From Pelagibacterales bacterium MED-G40 (GTDB lineage Bacteria; Pseudomonadota; Alphaproteobacteria; Pelagibacterales; Pelagibacteraceae): DNA of 64,000 nt. The notes under the pieces are model-generated. The model saw only the letters and a list, made by a program, of their open reading frames with translations. It had not been told where the DNA came from and searched no databases. The translations under genes were made by a program, and so were the position numbers. The DNA lies in NCBI GenBank assembly GCA_002457515.1, contig NTJN01000001.1, positions 124,001 through 188,000 on the forward strand. The letters run 5' to 3'. This document shows, in pieces, positions 8,934-16,449 of the stretch (position 1 is the first letter of the stretch; every line of letters starts with the position of its first letter).

Positions 8934-9773
8934 ATGATTATTGACGGTAAAAAAATATCTAAAGATCTGGTAGAAAAAGTTAAAGATGAAGTCTCTAAAA
9001 TTAAGAAAAATGGTAAAAGCCCAGGATTATCTGTAATTTTAATTGGAGACTATGCCCCAAGCCAGATTTATGTAAAAAATAAAGAAAAGCTTGCTAAAGA
9101 GGCAGGTATTAATTCTGAGGTCATAAGATATCCCAAAGAAATTTCTGAGAAAGAAGTTTTAAAAAAAATTGATGAACTGAACGACAATTCTGAAATTTCA
9201 GGAATTTTAGTTCAACTACCCTTACCATCTCATATTAATAAAGAAAAAATTATTAATGCCATTAAGCCATCCAAAGATGTTGATGGTTTTCACCCAATGA
9301 ATGTTGGTGGCTTAGCATCAGGCACAACATCAATAGTTCCTTGCACACCACTTGGATGCCTTTTTTTAATTAAAAGTGTTGAAAAAAATTTAGAAGGAAA
9401 GAATGCAGTTATTTTAGGCAGATCAAATTTAAATGGAAAACCCATGGCGCAACTTTTATTAAAGGAAAATTGTACAGTTACGATACTTCACTCAAAAACA
9501 AAAGATCTTAAAACAGAATGCAAAAGAGCTGACATACTAATAGCTGCAGTAGGCGTTAAAGAAATGGTAAAAGGGGATTGGATAAAAAAAGATGCAATAG
9601 TAATTGATGTAGGAATAAATAAGGATAACGGCAAAATAGTTGGTGATGTTGATTTTGAGTCCTCAAAGAATATTGCTAAAGCAATCACTCCAGTTCCAGG
9701 AGGGGTTGGTCCGATGACAATAGCATGTTTGCTTAAAAATACATTGGAGTGCTTCAAAAAATCTAATTCTTAA
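8934..9773 (+). CDS. folD: Methylene-THF dehydrogenase / cyclohydrolase FolD
   Basis: Bifunctional one-carbon enzyme: oxidises 5,10-methylene-THF to methenyl-THF with NADP+ and hydrolyses it to 10-formyl-THF. The 279-residue length is typical. Tyr46 and Lys50 of the YVKNK active-site motif, the dinucleotide segment GRSNLNGKPMAQLLL and the C-terminal PVPGGVGPMTIACL signature are present. One-carbon oxidation is a prominent theme in SAR11-type metabolism. Gene order (YggT then folD, two-base gap) suggests co-transcription with the hemC run. Confidence 0.97.
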   Translation: MIIDGKKISKDLVEKVKDEVSKIKKNGKSPGLSVILIGDYAPSQIYVKNKEKLAKEAGINSEVIRYPKEISEKEVLKKIDELNDNSEISGILVQLPLPSHINKEKIINAIKPSKDVDGFHPMNVGGLASGTTSIVPCTPLGCLFLIKSVEKNLEGKNAVILGRSNLNGKPMAQLLLKENCTVTILHSKTKDLKTECKRADILIAAVGVKEMVKGDWIKKDAIVIDVGINKDNGKIVGDVDFESSKNIAKAITPVPGGVGPMTIACLLKNTLECFKKSNS

Positions 9774-9800
9774 AGTTGTAAAATTCTGTAGTTTGCTTAA

Positions 9801-11279
9801 ATGAAATTATTTTTAATTTTAGGCAATCAACTTTTTGACACCAAATATCTGAAAGAATACTCAGAATTTACTTTTTATATGTCAGAAGACTATGGACTGT
9901 GCACATTCCAAAAACACCACAAATTAAAAATCCTGCTTTTTTTGTCATCAATGAGATCATACAGAGACGAACTAAGAACAAAAAAATTTAAAATAATTTA
10001 CAACGACTGTAATAAAGAATTTAAAAGCTCTTATGAAAAAAAACTTGAAAGGGTAATTAAAGAAAAAAAAATAAAAGAAGTAAATTTTTTTGAAATAGAG
10101 GATAAATTTTTTGAAAAAAGATTAAAATCATTCTTATTAAAAAAGAAAATTAACTTTAAAGAGATTAAATCTCCAATGTTTTTAATGGATAGAGAAGAGT
10201 TCAAAAACTATCTTTCAAAAAATAAAAGACCTTTTATGGCTAATTTTTATAAAATTGTTCGAACAAAAATGAGTTTGTTGATGAATAGAGATGGTACACC
10301 AAAAGGAAATAAATGGAGTTTTGATGAGGAAAATAGAAAAAAGCTTCCTAACATTATTAAAATTCCTGAAATTTCTAAAGTAAAAGACACAAAAGACACT
10401 TTACTATTAAAAAGATTTATAAATTCTAATTTTAGAGACCATCCCGGAAATACTGATAAGTTTTGGTTCCCTACAACTAGAAAAGATGCAAACAAATGGC
10501 TTGATGAGTTTTTAAAAGAAAGAATAAAGTTATTTGGAGATTACGAGGATGCAGTGACCGATAAGTCTAATACAGTTTTTCATAGCGCTTTAAGCCCTTT
10601 GATAAACTTGGGATTAATTACTCCAGAGGAAATAATCGTGAAGTTAAGAAAGATAGAAAATAAAACACCAATGAACTCTCTAGAGGGATACATCAGACAA
10701 ATTATTGGCTGGAGAGAATTTATGAGAGGAATTTATCAGAATTATGACCAGAGATTAGAAAAAACAAATTTTTTTAACCACAAAAAAAAAATGAAAAAAT
10801 CTTGGTACGAAGGTACTACAGGTTTAGATCCTCTAGATTATGCAATTAACAATGCAAAAAACTATGCCTGGTCGCATCACATTGAGAGACTAATGATTTT
10901 AGCAAATATTATGAACCTTTGTGAGATTAATCCAAAACAAGTTTATAAATGGTTTATGGAAATGTTTGTAGATTCATCCGATTGGGTTATGGCTCCTAAT
11001 GTTTATGGCATGGGATTATTTAGCGATGGTGGAATTTTTGCTACTAAACCTTATATCTGTGGATCAAGTTATTTCCTAAAGATGATGTATTTTAAAAAAG
11101 GGCCTTGGTGTGATGTTATGGATGGCTTGTACTGGAAATTTATAGACAGAAACAAAAAATTCTTTTTAAAAAATCCGCGACTTGCAATGATGGTTAGAGT
11201 TTCTGAAAAAATGAATAAAGAGAGAAAGTTAAGAATTTTTAAAGCTGCTGAAAAATTTGTAAAACAAAATACTATTTAA
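9801..11279 (+). CDS. FeS-BCP / PhrB-type (6-4) photolyase-related protein, cluster loop apparently lost
   Basis: A 492-residue flavoprotein of the bacterial FeS cryptochrome/photolyase (PhrB, CryB) family, expected to repair UV photoproducts using FAD and light. Visible are an N-terminal antenna-type domain (LILGNQLF at 5-12), IGWREFMRGIY at 302-312, WSHHIERLMILANIMNLCE around 357-375, the DSSDWVMAPNVYGMGLFSDGG segment (391-411) and a C-terminal LYWKF. The family usually carries a CxxC followed about a dozen residues later by a Cys just before the LYW motif, which bind a [4Fe-4S] cluster with one further Cys. Here the loop is shortened to about MYFKKGPWCD: only Cys374, Cys420 and Cys437 lie in this region and the CxxC pair is gone. 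The cluster is therefore probably absent. A DUF2256 gene follows by one base. Confidence 0.88.
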   Translation: MKLFLILGNQLFDTKYLKEYSEFTFYMSEDYGLCTFQKHHKLKILLFLSSMRSYRDELRTKKFKIIYNDCNKEFKSSYEKKLERVIKEKKIKEVNFFEIEDKFFEKRLKSFLLKKKINFKEIKSPMFLMDREEFKNYLSKNKRPFMANFYKIVRTKMSLLMNRDGTPKGNKWSFDEENRKKLPNIIKIPEISKVKDTKDTLLLKRFINSNFRDHPGNTDKFWFPTTRKDANKWLDEFLKERIKLFGDYEDAVTDKSNTVFHSALSPLINLGLITPEEIIVKLRKIENKTPMNSLEGYIRQIIGWREFMRGIYQNYDQRLEKTNFFNHKKKMKKSWYEGTTGLDPLDYAINNAKNYAWSHHIERLMILANIMNLCEINPKQVYKWFMEMFVDSSDWVMAPNVYGMGLFSDGGIFATKPYICGSSYFLKMMYFKKGPWCDVMDGLYWKFIDRNKKFFLKNPRLAMMVRVSEKMNKERKLRIFKAAEKFVKQNTI

Positions 11280-11280
11280 A

Positions 11281-11412
11281 GTGATTAAAAAATTTAATCT
11301 TCCTACGAAAATCTGTGCCGTGTGTAATAAACCTTTTAATTGGAGAAAAAAGTGGAGACTCAATTGGAAAAAAGTTAAGTACTGCTCTAAGAAGTGTGCA
11401 GGATTAAAGTAA
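11281..11412 (+). CDS. DUF2256 small zinc-ribbon-like protein
   Basis: A 43-residue protein starting at GTG 11281, one base after the photolyase stop. It has two Cys pairs, CAVC at residues 12-15 and CSKKC at 35-39, separated by a basic, Trp-rich segment (WRKKWRLNWKKVKYC), matching the DUF2256 family from memory. DUF2256 genes are very often next to photolyase/cryptochrome genes, as here. The Cys pairs suggest a zinc site; function is unknown, perhaps a partner or assembly factor for the photolyase. It is convergent with the next gene and ends two bases from it. Confidence 0.85.
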   Translation: MIKKFNLPTKICAVCNKPFNWRKKWRLNWKKVKYCSKKCAGLK

Positions 11413-11414
11413 TT

Positions 11415-12551
11415 CTAATGTAAATTAAAATTACTTATAATTTTAGGTATATGATTTTTAAAATTGAAAAATCCTTTGTTTGAAAATTGCCAAGCAAATC
11501 TATCTTCATCTCGTAAAATAAAGTTTAACTTTAAACCATGTTTTTTTCTTAAGCTATTTAAGTATGAGTAATTTTCACCTACGCAAGGATATATTACATC
11601 GAAATATTTAAGTTTTTCTATCAAAGTTTGGAATTTGATCTCATCATATACTTGTATTTGATTTAACCTTGTTTTTTGGTCATTAATCATTTTTGATTTG
11701 AATTCAAATATTTTTTTTTCAAGTTTTATCTTTCGAATATCGTTACTTAATAAAATTAAATAAATATTTTTATAATCTTTTAATTTTCTATTTTCTAGAT
11801 TTAATTCATTTTCAAAAGTGATTAAATTTTCATTAGAATTATCCTCAAAGTTTAAACCTAACGGAGTTAGCTCATAATCTCTAATATCTGTTATTGGTAA
11901 AGCTTTTTCATTAAGTTTGACATTTTGATATTTGTTATTTGTAAACTTATCAATATTCCAAGACTGAGCGATATAATGTTTACCTTTAGTTTGGAGTCCC
12001 GCTACCCACCTCCAACTTAAAGTATTTGATGCTGCGTCACCATCTAGTAAATTTTTCATAAAAAATTCAGCTCCTTTCTGCCATGGTAAATTTAAAGTAA
12101 ATATCCAAATACTAGCAAACCACATTCTGGTGTGATTATGTAGGTAATTATTTTCTTTAAGCTCTGTAACCCAATCATTAAAACATTTAATTTGAGTTTC
12201 TCCATTTATGGCCCGCTTATAGTTGTCGTCTTCATTAATGCCTTTTAAGTCCTCTATAAAATCTGACCATACTTTTGGCCTAAGTTCCAACCAACCCTTC
12301 CAATAAATTCTCCAGAAAATTTCTTGAATATATTTGTCAACTTTTTGAAAAGGATGTTTTAATAAAACTTTTTTAATAGTTTCATATTCTGAAATTAAAC
12401 GATGAGTAATATATGGAGATAGGCAAGAAACGTTATTTCTATTTTTTACACCAAAATCAAAATTTCTTTTTGAGTTATAATTTAAAATATCGTTTTCTAT
12501 AAAACTATTCAGTTTATTTAAAACACTTAATCTAGATGTTTCGAAATTCAT
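11415..12551 (-). CDS. Photolyase-like FAD-binding protein with permuted domain order
   Basis: A 378-residue protein. Residues 1-220 match the FAD-binding half of photolyases/cryptochromes: SCLSPY (42-47), the EIFWRIYWKGW helix (77-87), NHTRMWFASIWI (139-150) and DGDAASNTLSWRWVAG (170-185). The usual N-terminal antenna (alpha/beta) domain is missing; instead a roughly 120-residue segment with alpha/beta character follows at about 258-378, ending in RDEDRFAWQFSNKGFFNFK (347-365). That looks like a permuted arrangement. The start shares a base with the stop of the upstream small membrane gene (TAATG). Role may be repair of UV damage or light sensing; neither is shown by the sequence. Confidence 0.75.
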   Translation of the reverse strand: MNFETSRLSVLNKLNSFIENDILNYNSKRNFDFGVKNRNNVSCLSPYITHRLISEYETIKKVLLKHPFQKVDKYIQEIFWRIYWKGWLELRPKVWSDFIEDLKGINEDDNYKRAINGETQIKCFNDWVTELKENNYLHNHTRMWFASIWIFTLNLPWQKGAEFFMKNLLDGDAASNTLSWRWVAGLQTKGKHYIAQSWNIDKFTNNKYQNVKLNEKALPITDIRDYELTPLGLNFEDNSNENLITFENELNLENRKLKDYKNIYLILLSNDIRKIKLEKKIFEFKSKMINDQKTRLNQIQVYDEIKFQTLIEKLKYFDVIYPCVGENYSYLNSLRKKHGLKLNFILRDEDRFAWQFSNKGFFNFKNHIPKIISNFNLH

Positions 12552-12751
12552 TAATCTTCTTCATCTCTCCACTCATCAATGTATAGCTTCCAACATGCGA
12601 ATGTTACACATGGTATACCTACACAAAAACCTAATAATATTCCATTATCTCTTCCAAGATAGAAAGAACCTATTTGGGTTGATAAAATAGGCGGAACACA
12701 AAGTATTAATACGATGATTAATAATCTTGTAACAAAGCTTGGTCTTTTCAT
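12551..12751 (-). CDS. Small two-helix membrane protein
   Basis: 66 residues with two hydrophobic segments (about 8-26 and 38-54) and an acidic tail ending WRDEED. I recognise no family. It directly precedes the permuted photolyase-like gene, sharing one base of stop and start, so the two are likely co-expressed; a light- or membrane-related role would be speculation. The divergent neighbour at 12807 is separated by 55 bases that must hold promoters for both directions. Confidence 0.75.
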   Translation of the reverse strand: MKRPSFVTRLLIIVLILCVPPILSTQIGSFYLGRDNGILLGFCVGIPCVTFACWKLYIDEWRDEED

Positions 12752-12795
12752 ATTACTTAATAGTTACTTTTTTTTTCTTTTTTGGGTATTATTCA

Positions 12796-12801
12796 TATAA
12801 T
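12796..12801 (+). promoter_or_regulatory. Perfect -10 box (TATAAT), likely leaderless promoter of 12807 gene
   Basis: TATAAT ends five bases before the ATG at 12807, and no ribosome-binding site fits between them. A start of transcription at or next to the ATG would give a leaderless mRNA. No good -35 hexamer is seen at 16-18 bases upstream. Confidence 0.45.
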
Positions 12802-12806
12802 CGCAT

Positions 12807-13358
12807 ATGGCAAAAAAAATATTAATATTTATTATTTTTAGCCTATTTATTTCTTCTAGTTCATTCTCAGAAACTGAAATTATAAAAGAGTTACAAAAGG
12901 GAGGTAAAATTGTCTTAATAAGGCACGCCTTAGCACCCGGTGGAGGTGATCCACCAGATTTTAAATTAGACGAGTGTGCTACTCAAAGAAATTTAGACTC
13001 AGAGGGAATTAATCAATCAAAAAGGATAGGTTTATTTTTTTCAAAAAACCAGATTCCTATTGATAAGGTCTTATCAAGCGAGTGGTGTAGATGTAAAGAT
13101 ACAGCAAGGTTCGCCTTTAAAAATTTTGACACCTTCAATGCTTTAAACTCCTTTTTTGATGAGAGATTTAAAAAAAATAAGACTAGACAAATTCAAGATT
13201 TAAAAGACTTTTTAAAAAAATGGGACAGCAAAAAAAATTTAGTTTTAATTACTCACTATGTTGTAATTTTAGAGATATCTAATAAAACTGTTTCTTCTGG
13301 AGAAATAGTTATTTTAGACAAAAATTTAAACTTTATTGGTAGTATTAATTACATTTAA
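12807..13358 (+). CDS. Exported histidine phosphatase family protein
   Basis: A 183-residue protein with a signal peptide (residues 1 to about 21, hydrophobic core then SSSSFSE) and a histidine-phosphatase (phosphoglycerate-mutase-like) domain. The phospho-accepting motif LIRHALAPGG starts near residue 36, a conserved arginine-bearing SSEWCRCKDTA follows, and the second catalytic His is in LITHYV near residue 147. The chain is shorter than mutases and resembles periplasmic SixA-like or uncharacterised marine phosphatases. Substrate unknown; in an environment poor in phosphate it may release phosphate from organic esters, which is inference. Confidence 0.85.
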   Translation: MAKKILIFIIFSLFISSSSFSETEIIKELQKGGKIVLIRHALAPGGGDPPDFKLDECATQRNLDSEGINQSKRIGLFFSKNQIPIDKVLSSEWCRCKDTARFAFKNFDTFNALNSFFDERFKKNKTRQIQDLKDFLKKWDSKKNLVLITHYVVILEISNKTVSSGEIVILDKNLNFIGSINYI

Positions 13359-13376
13359 TAATAATAATTTTTTAAA

Positions 13377-13610
13377 TTATGATTTTCTAGGATCTTTGAT
13401 GCTTTTTAACTTATCTGAAATTCCAGATATTTTTAATGTTATGTAAACTAGATATAAAACGCTAAATCCTAAAAACATCGTAGAAAAAACTGTGAAAATT
13501 GCGGATAGAATTTTCTCCTGAAACCAATTTTCTATTCCAGAATTTGACTGGTATAAAATGTTCCAGAAAAGAACAAAGGCTATTTCATAAACAATTATTA
13601 ATTTTAACAT
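13377..13610 (-). CDS. Small membrane protein, unrecognised
   Basis: 77 residues with two hydrophobic stretches (about 2-20 and 36-60) flanking a short polar loop, and a basic tail rich in Lys and Ser. No family recognised. It follows the SDR gene by one base (SDR stop 13612, this ATG 13610) at the end of a minus-strand run that includes argG and PsiE-like genes. Convergent with the histidine-phosphatase gene across an 18-base AT gap with no clear terminator. Confidence 0.7.
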   Translation of the reverse strand: MLKLIIVYEIAFVLFWNILYQSNSGIENWFQEKILSAIFTVFSTMFLGFSVLYLVYITLKISGISDKLKSIKDPRKS

Positions 13611-13611
13611 T

Positions 13612-14328
13612 TTAACCTACGTTAGACCTTCCACCATCTACACCAATTATCTGTCCAGTTATCCATGAACTCTCATTAGATAATAAAAACTTTGCTAAAG
13701 CAGCTGAGTCTAATCCTTCACCTAACCTTTTAAGAGGATGTTGTTTAGCTATGGCTTCTGATATTTTAGGGTTCTTAAGCATTTTGCTAGCCATTTTTGA
13801 GTTAGATAAACTAGGTGCAATACAATTTATTCTCACGTGAGGCGCTAATTCAGAGGCAAGCGATATAGTTAAACCTTCTAAAGATGCTTTAACTGGAGAA
13901 ATAATACTATGATTTGGAAAACCTTGTTTTACTGCTACAGTTGAAAAAAGAACTATAGACGACTTATTTTTTTTTAAATTGTCTTGAAATTTTCTAATCA
14001 CATCAACAATTGGAAAAAAATTTAGACCAAAACTATTTAAATAATCTTTTTTGGTAACAAGATTTACTGGTTTCAAATCAATAGATCCAACACAATATGC
14101 TATTCCAGCAATATCTATTTCTTTCAAATCTTCTTGTAGTTTTTCAACGAAATTACTATCCAAAACATCATTTATACTATGACTAAATCCAGTTTCATTA
14201 CTTAATTCCAAAATCTCACTTTCATTTTTACCAATAAGATGGGCTTCAAAAGAATCTCTCTTCATTAATTTTGTTAATGAACTTCCTACTGCTCCCGTAG
14301 CTCCGAAAATTAAGAACTTTTTTTTCAT
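13612..14328 (-). CDS. Short-chain dehydrogenase/reductase family protein lacking the catalytic tyrosine
   Basis: A 238-residue Rossmann protein: the nucleotide-binding GATGAVGSS (9-17), a YCVGSI segment near 78-83 in place of NNAG, Ser129 in LFSTVA, Lys147 and the C-terminal GQIIGVDGG (225-233) are classical SDR features. In the YxxxK active site the tyrosine position is Ile143 (IISPVK), so ordinary SDR oxidoreductase chemistry is unlikely. It may be a non-catalytic cofactor-binding protein or use another residue. It lies 15 bases after the PsiE-like gene and one base before a small membrane gene. Confidence 0.88.
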   Translation of the reverse strand: MKKKFLIFGATGAVGSSLTKLMKRDSFEAHLIGKNESEILELSNETGFSHSINDVLDSNFVEKLQEDLKEIDIAGIAYCVGSIDLKPVNLVTKKDYLNSFGLNFFPIVDVIRKFQDNLKKNKSSIVLFSTVAVKQGFPNHSIISPVKASLEGLTISLASELAPHVRINCIAPSLSNSKMASKMLKNPKISEAIAKQHPLKRLGEGLDSAALAKFLLSNESSWITGQIIGVDGGRSNVG

Positions 14329-14343
14329 ATTTTTGGAATTAAA

Positions 14344-14730
14344 CTAAATATCGTTACTTTTTTTATTATCTATTTTAAGGTACTTACTATTTCTTAACCT
14401 AATAACAACAGTTGCTAAAGCAACTACTAAAATTGCTGTTGAAATATAAATTAATGAAGTAGGATCATCATTTTTATCTTGAAGGATTATGTATCTTGCA
14501 AGAGCCGTTATAGCAATTATCATCGGATAGGTTATTCTTACAGATCTAGTTTCCCAATAAGACCTAACTAGTCCGATTACCTCAATGTAAATGAACAATA
14601 ATAATAAATCTGCTAAATCAATAGCTCTATTCTGAAACATCTCTACTATTTCTAAAATAAATCCTAATATTGTTGCAAAAAGCACAAACAATACTGCTGT
14701 TAGTTGGATATTTCTAATTAAGCTATTCAT
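14344..14730 (-). CDS. PsiE family membrane protein
   Basis: A 128-residue protein with four hydrophobic helices and the family-like segments LLLLFIYIEVIGLVRSYWE (about 42-60) and ITALARYIIL (about 74-83). PsiE is a phosphate-starvation-inducible membrane protein in E. coli whose function is not known. The gene start overlaps the argG stop by one base (TAATG), suggesting coupling to argG rather than a dedicated phosphate promoter. Inner membrane. No Pho-box-like site was recognised upstream. Confidence 0.85.
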   Translation of the reverse strand: MNSLIRNIQLTAVLFVLFATILGFILEIVEMFQNRAIDLADLLLLFIYIEVIGLVRSYWETRSVRITYPMIIAITALARYIILQDKNDDPTSLIYISTAILVVALATVVIRLRNSKYLKIDNKKSNDI

Positions 14731-15902
14731 TATAATTTTTTTGCGTGATATTTAATAAAATTTTCAACTTTCTTCTTGTTAAAATGCTTATTCTCCTCAA
14801 AAGATACCTTTTTCATTGAATAAGCTTTATTGCTACTTTTTCTAGATAAAATTATCACATTACCCTTAAAAATCTTCAGGACAACTTGTCCTACAACCAA
14901 ATTTCTTTTTTTATCAATTAGCTTTTGAAGCATTATTCTTTTCTTTGAAAACCAATAGCCATTGTAAACAAGTTCTGAGTAAATAGGCATTATTCTCTCT
15001 TTGTTGTGCATAGTATCTTTATCTAATGTAATAGACTCAATAGCCCTATGCGCACAATATAAAATAGTCCCTCCTGGTGTCTCATAAACTCCTCTTGATT
15101 TTATTCCAATAAATCTATTCTCAACTAAATCAACTCTCCCAACTCCATTTTTTCCACCTATTTGATTCAGCTTATCCAAAAGTTTTTCAGGTTTAAGTTT
15201 TTTCCCATTAATTGAAATTGGATCTCCATTTTTAAAATCTATTTTAACAACTGTAGCTTTGTTAGGAGTTTTTTCTATTGGCTTTGTTCTTTGGAAAATA
15301 AACTCTGGAGCAGCATTTTTTGGATTTTCTAGAACTTTGCCTTCTGTTGAAGTGTGAAAAATATTGTCATCAACTGAAAAAGGAGGTGCTCCCTTTTTAT
15401 CTTTTGTTATAGGGATTTTATTTTTTTTAGCATACCTGATTAAGTCTGTTCTTGATTGAAATTTCCATTCTCTCCAAGGAGCAATTACCTTAATTTTTTT
15501 TCCAAAATAAGCGTAAGCTAATTCGAATCTTATTTGATCATTTCCTTTACCTGTTGCTCCGTGAGAAACTGCGAAGGCTCCAAATTTTTTTGCAATTGAT
15601 ATTTGTCTTTTTCCAATCAAAGGTCTTGCAATAGACGTTCCCAATAAATATATTCCCTCGTAAACTGCGTGAGCTCTTATCATTGGAAATACATATTCTT
15701 TTACAAAAATATTTTTTAAATCTTCTATAATTATTTTTTTTACTCCTAGTTTTTTTGCATTTTTAATTATTTTTTTTCTATCAATTACTTGACCAATATC
15801 AGCAGTGTAAGCAATTATTTCAGCTTTATATTTTTCTTGAAGCCATCTAAGAATTATTGAAGTGTCCAATCCACCTGAATAAGCTAAAACAATCTTTTTC
15901 AT
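14730..15902 (-). CDS. argG: Argininosuccinate synthase
   Basis: Joins citrulline and aspartate with ATP to argininosuccinate in arginine synthesis. The 390 residues start with the PP-loop LAYSGGLDTSI (6-16); SHGATGKGNDQIRFELAY around 113-130 and the GRVDLVENRFIGIKSRG segment around 256-272 are diagnostic. Length is close to the usual 400. It sits directly after the IalB-like gene (adjacent bases 15902/15903) and before the PsiE-like gene in a tight minus-strand run. Confidence 0.97.
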   Translation of the reverse strand: MKKIVLAYSGGLDTSIILRWLQEKYKAEIIAYTADIGQVIDRKKIIKNAKKLGVKKIIIEDLKNIFVKEYVFPMIRAHAVYEGIYLLGTSIARPLIGKRQISIAKKFGAFAVSHGATGKGNDQIRFELAYAYFGKKIKVIAPWREWKFQSRTDLIRYAKKNKIPITKDKKGAPPFSVDDNIFHTSTEGKVLENPKNAAPEFIFQRTKPIEKTPNKATVVKIDFKNGDPISINGKKLKPEKLLDKLNQIGGKNGVGRVDLVENRFIGIKSRGVYETPGGTILYCAHRAIESITLDKDTMHNKERIMPIYSELVYNGYWFSKKRIMLQKLIDKKRNLVVGQVVLKIFKGNVIILSRKSSNKAYSMKKVSFEENKHFNKKKVENFIKYHAKKL

Positions 15903-16400
15903 TTAGCCGCAAACTTTTTTGGCAGTGTTGTATGCTTTTGTAAATCCCATCATTGAGTAATGATCTGTAGTTTGTGTGCCATTCTTTGCATTAGCTTTAA
16001 TCATTAAATTTGTTGCTCTCTTCATTACCTTAATAAATTTTTTTTCTTCTCTTTCATCAAGCAACCAGGCAAATTTTTCTTGTGAAAAAAAACTAAAACT
16101 ACTTTTTCCTGATTTTGCAACTACACTTGACGGTTTATATAAGTGTCCACTAGTGATGCTAACTTCATCTGTGATATTTTCTCCAGGTCTAAAAGTAACA
16201 AATAGTCTAGAGTCCTCTCTTTTAAAACTTTCTGGACCTCTTTTAGAAGGGACAGATTGAGCAAAACAGATTTTACCTTTGTCTGTATTCGTCGTAAAAC
16301 TTTGCCAGTTTTTATATTTTCCAACAGACTTCGGGGTTTCTGCGATTGCTTCAACAGATATTACAAAAAACAATTGTATTAAAAATAATCTAAACTTCAT
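15903..16400 (-). CDS. Invasion-associated locus B (IalB)-like exported protein
   Basis: 165 residues with a signal peptide (1 to about 20, ending AIAET). The mature part follows the IalB pattern common in alphaproteobacteria: a W-bearing start (KNWQSFTT), GKICFAQS with Cys44, SITSGHLY, then TQTTDHYSMMGFTKAY and a terminal Cys (KVCG) that may pair with Cys44 in the periplasm. IalB homologues in free-living bacteria have no settled role; the invasion name comes from Bartonella. Directly upstream of argG. Confidence 0.85.
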   Translation of the reverse strand: MKFRLFLIQLFFVISVEAIAETPKSVGKYKNWQSFTTNTDKGKICFAQSVPSKRGPESFKREDSRLFVTFRPGENITDEVSITSGHLYKPSSVVAKSGKSSFSFFSQEKFAWLLDEREEKKFIKVMKRATNLMIKANAKNGTQTTDHYSMMGFTKAYNTAKKVCG

Positions 16401-16449
16401 AATGAATATTTATACTAAAAAAAAAGTATTTCAATGGTTGCTAAACATT

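Noticed and set aside
16414-16431. ATACT...AGTAT inverted repeat as a terminator after the aldo/keto reductase
   Set aside because: Stem of five A/T-rich pairs around a homopolymer; too weak to support in this base composition.
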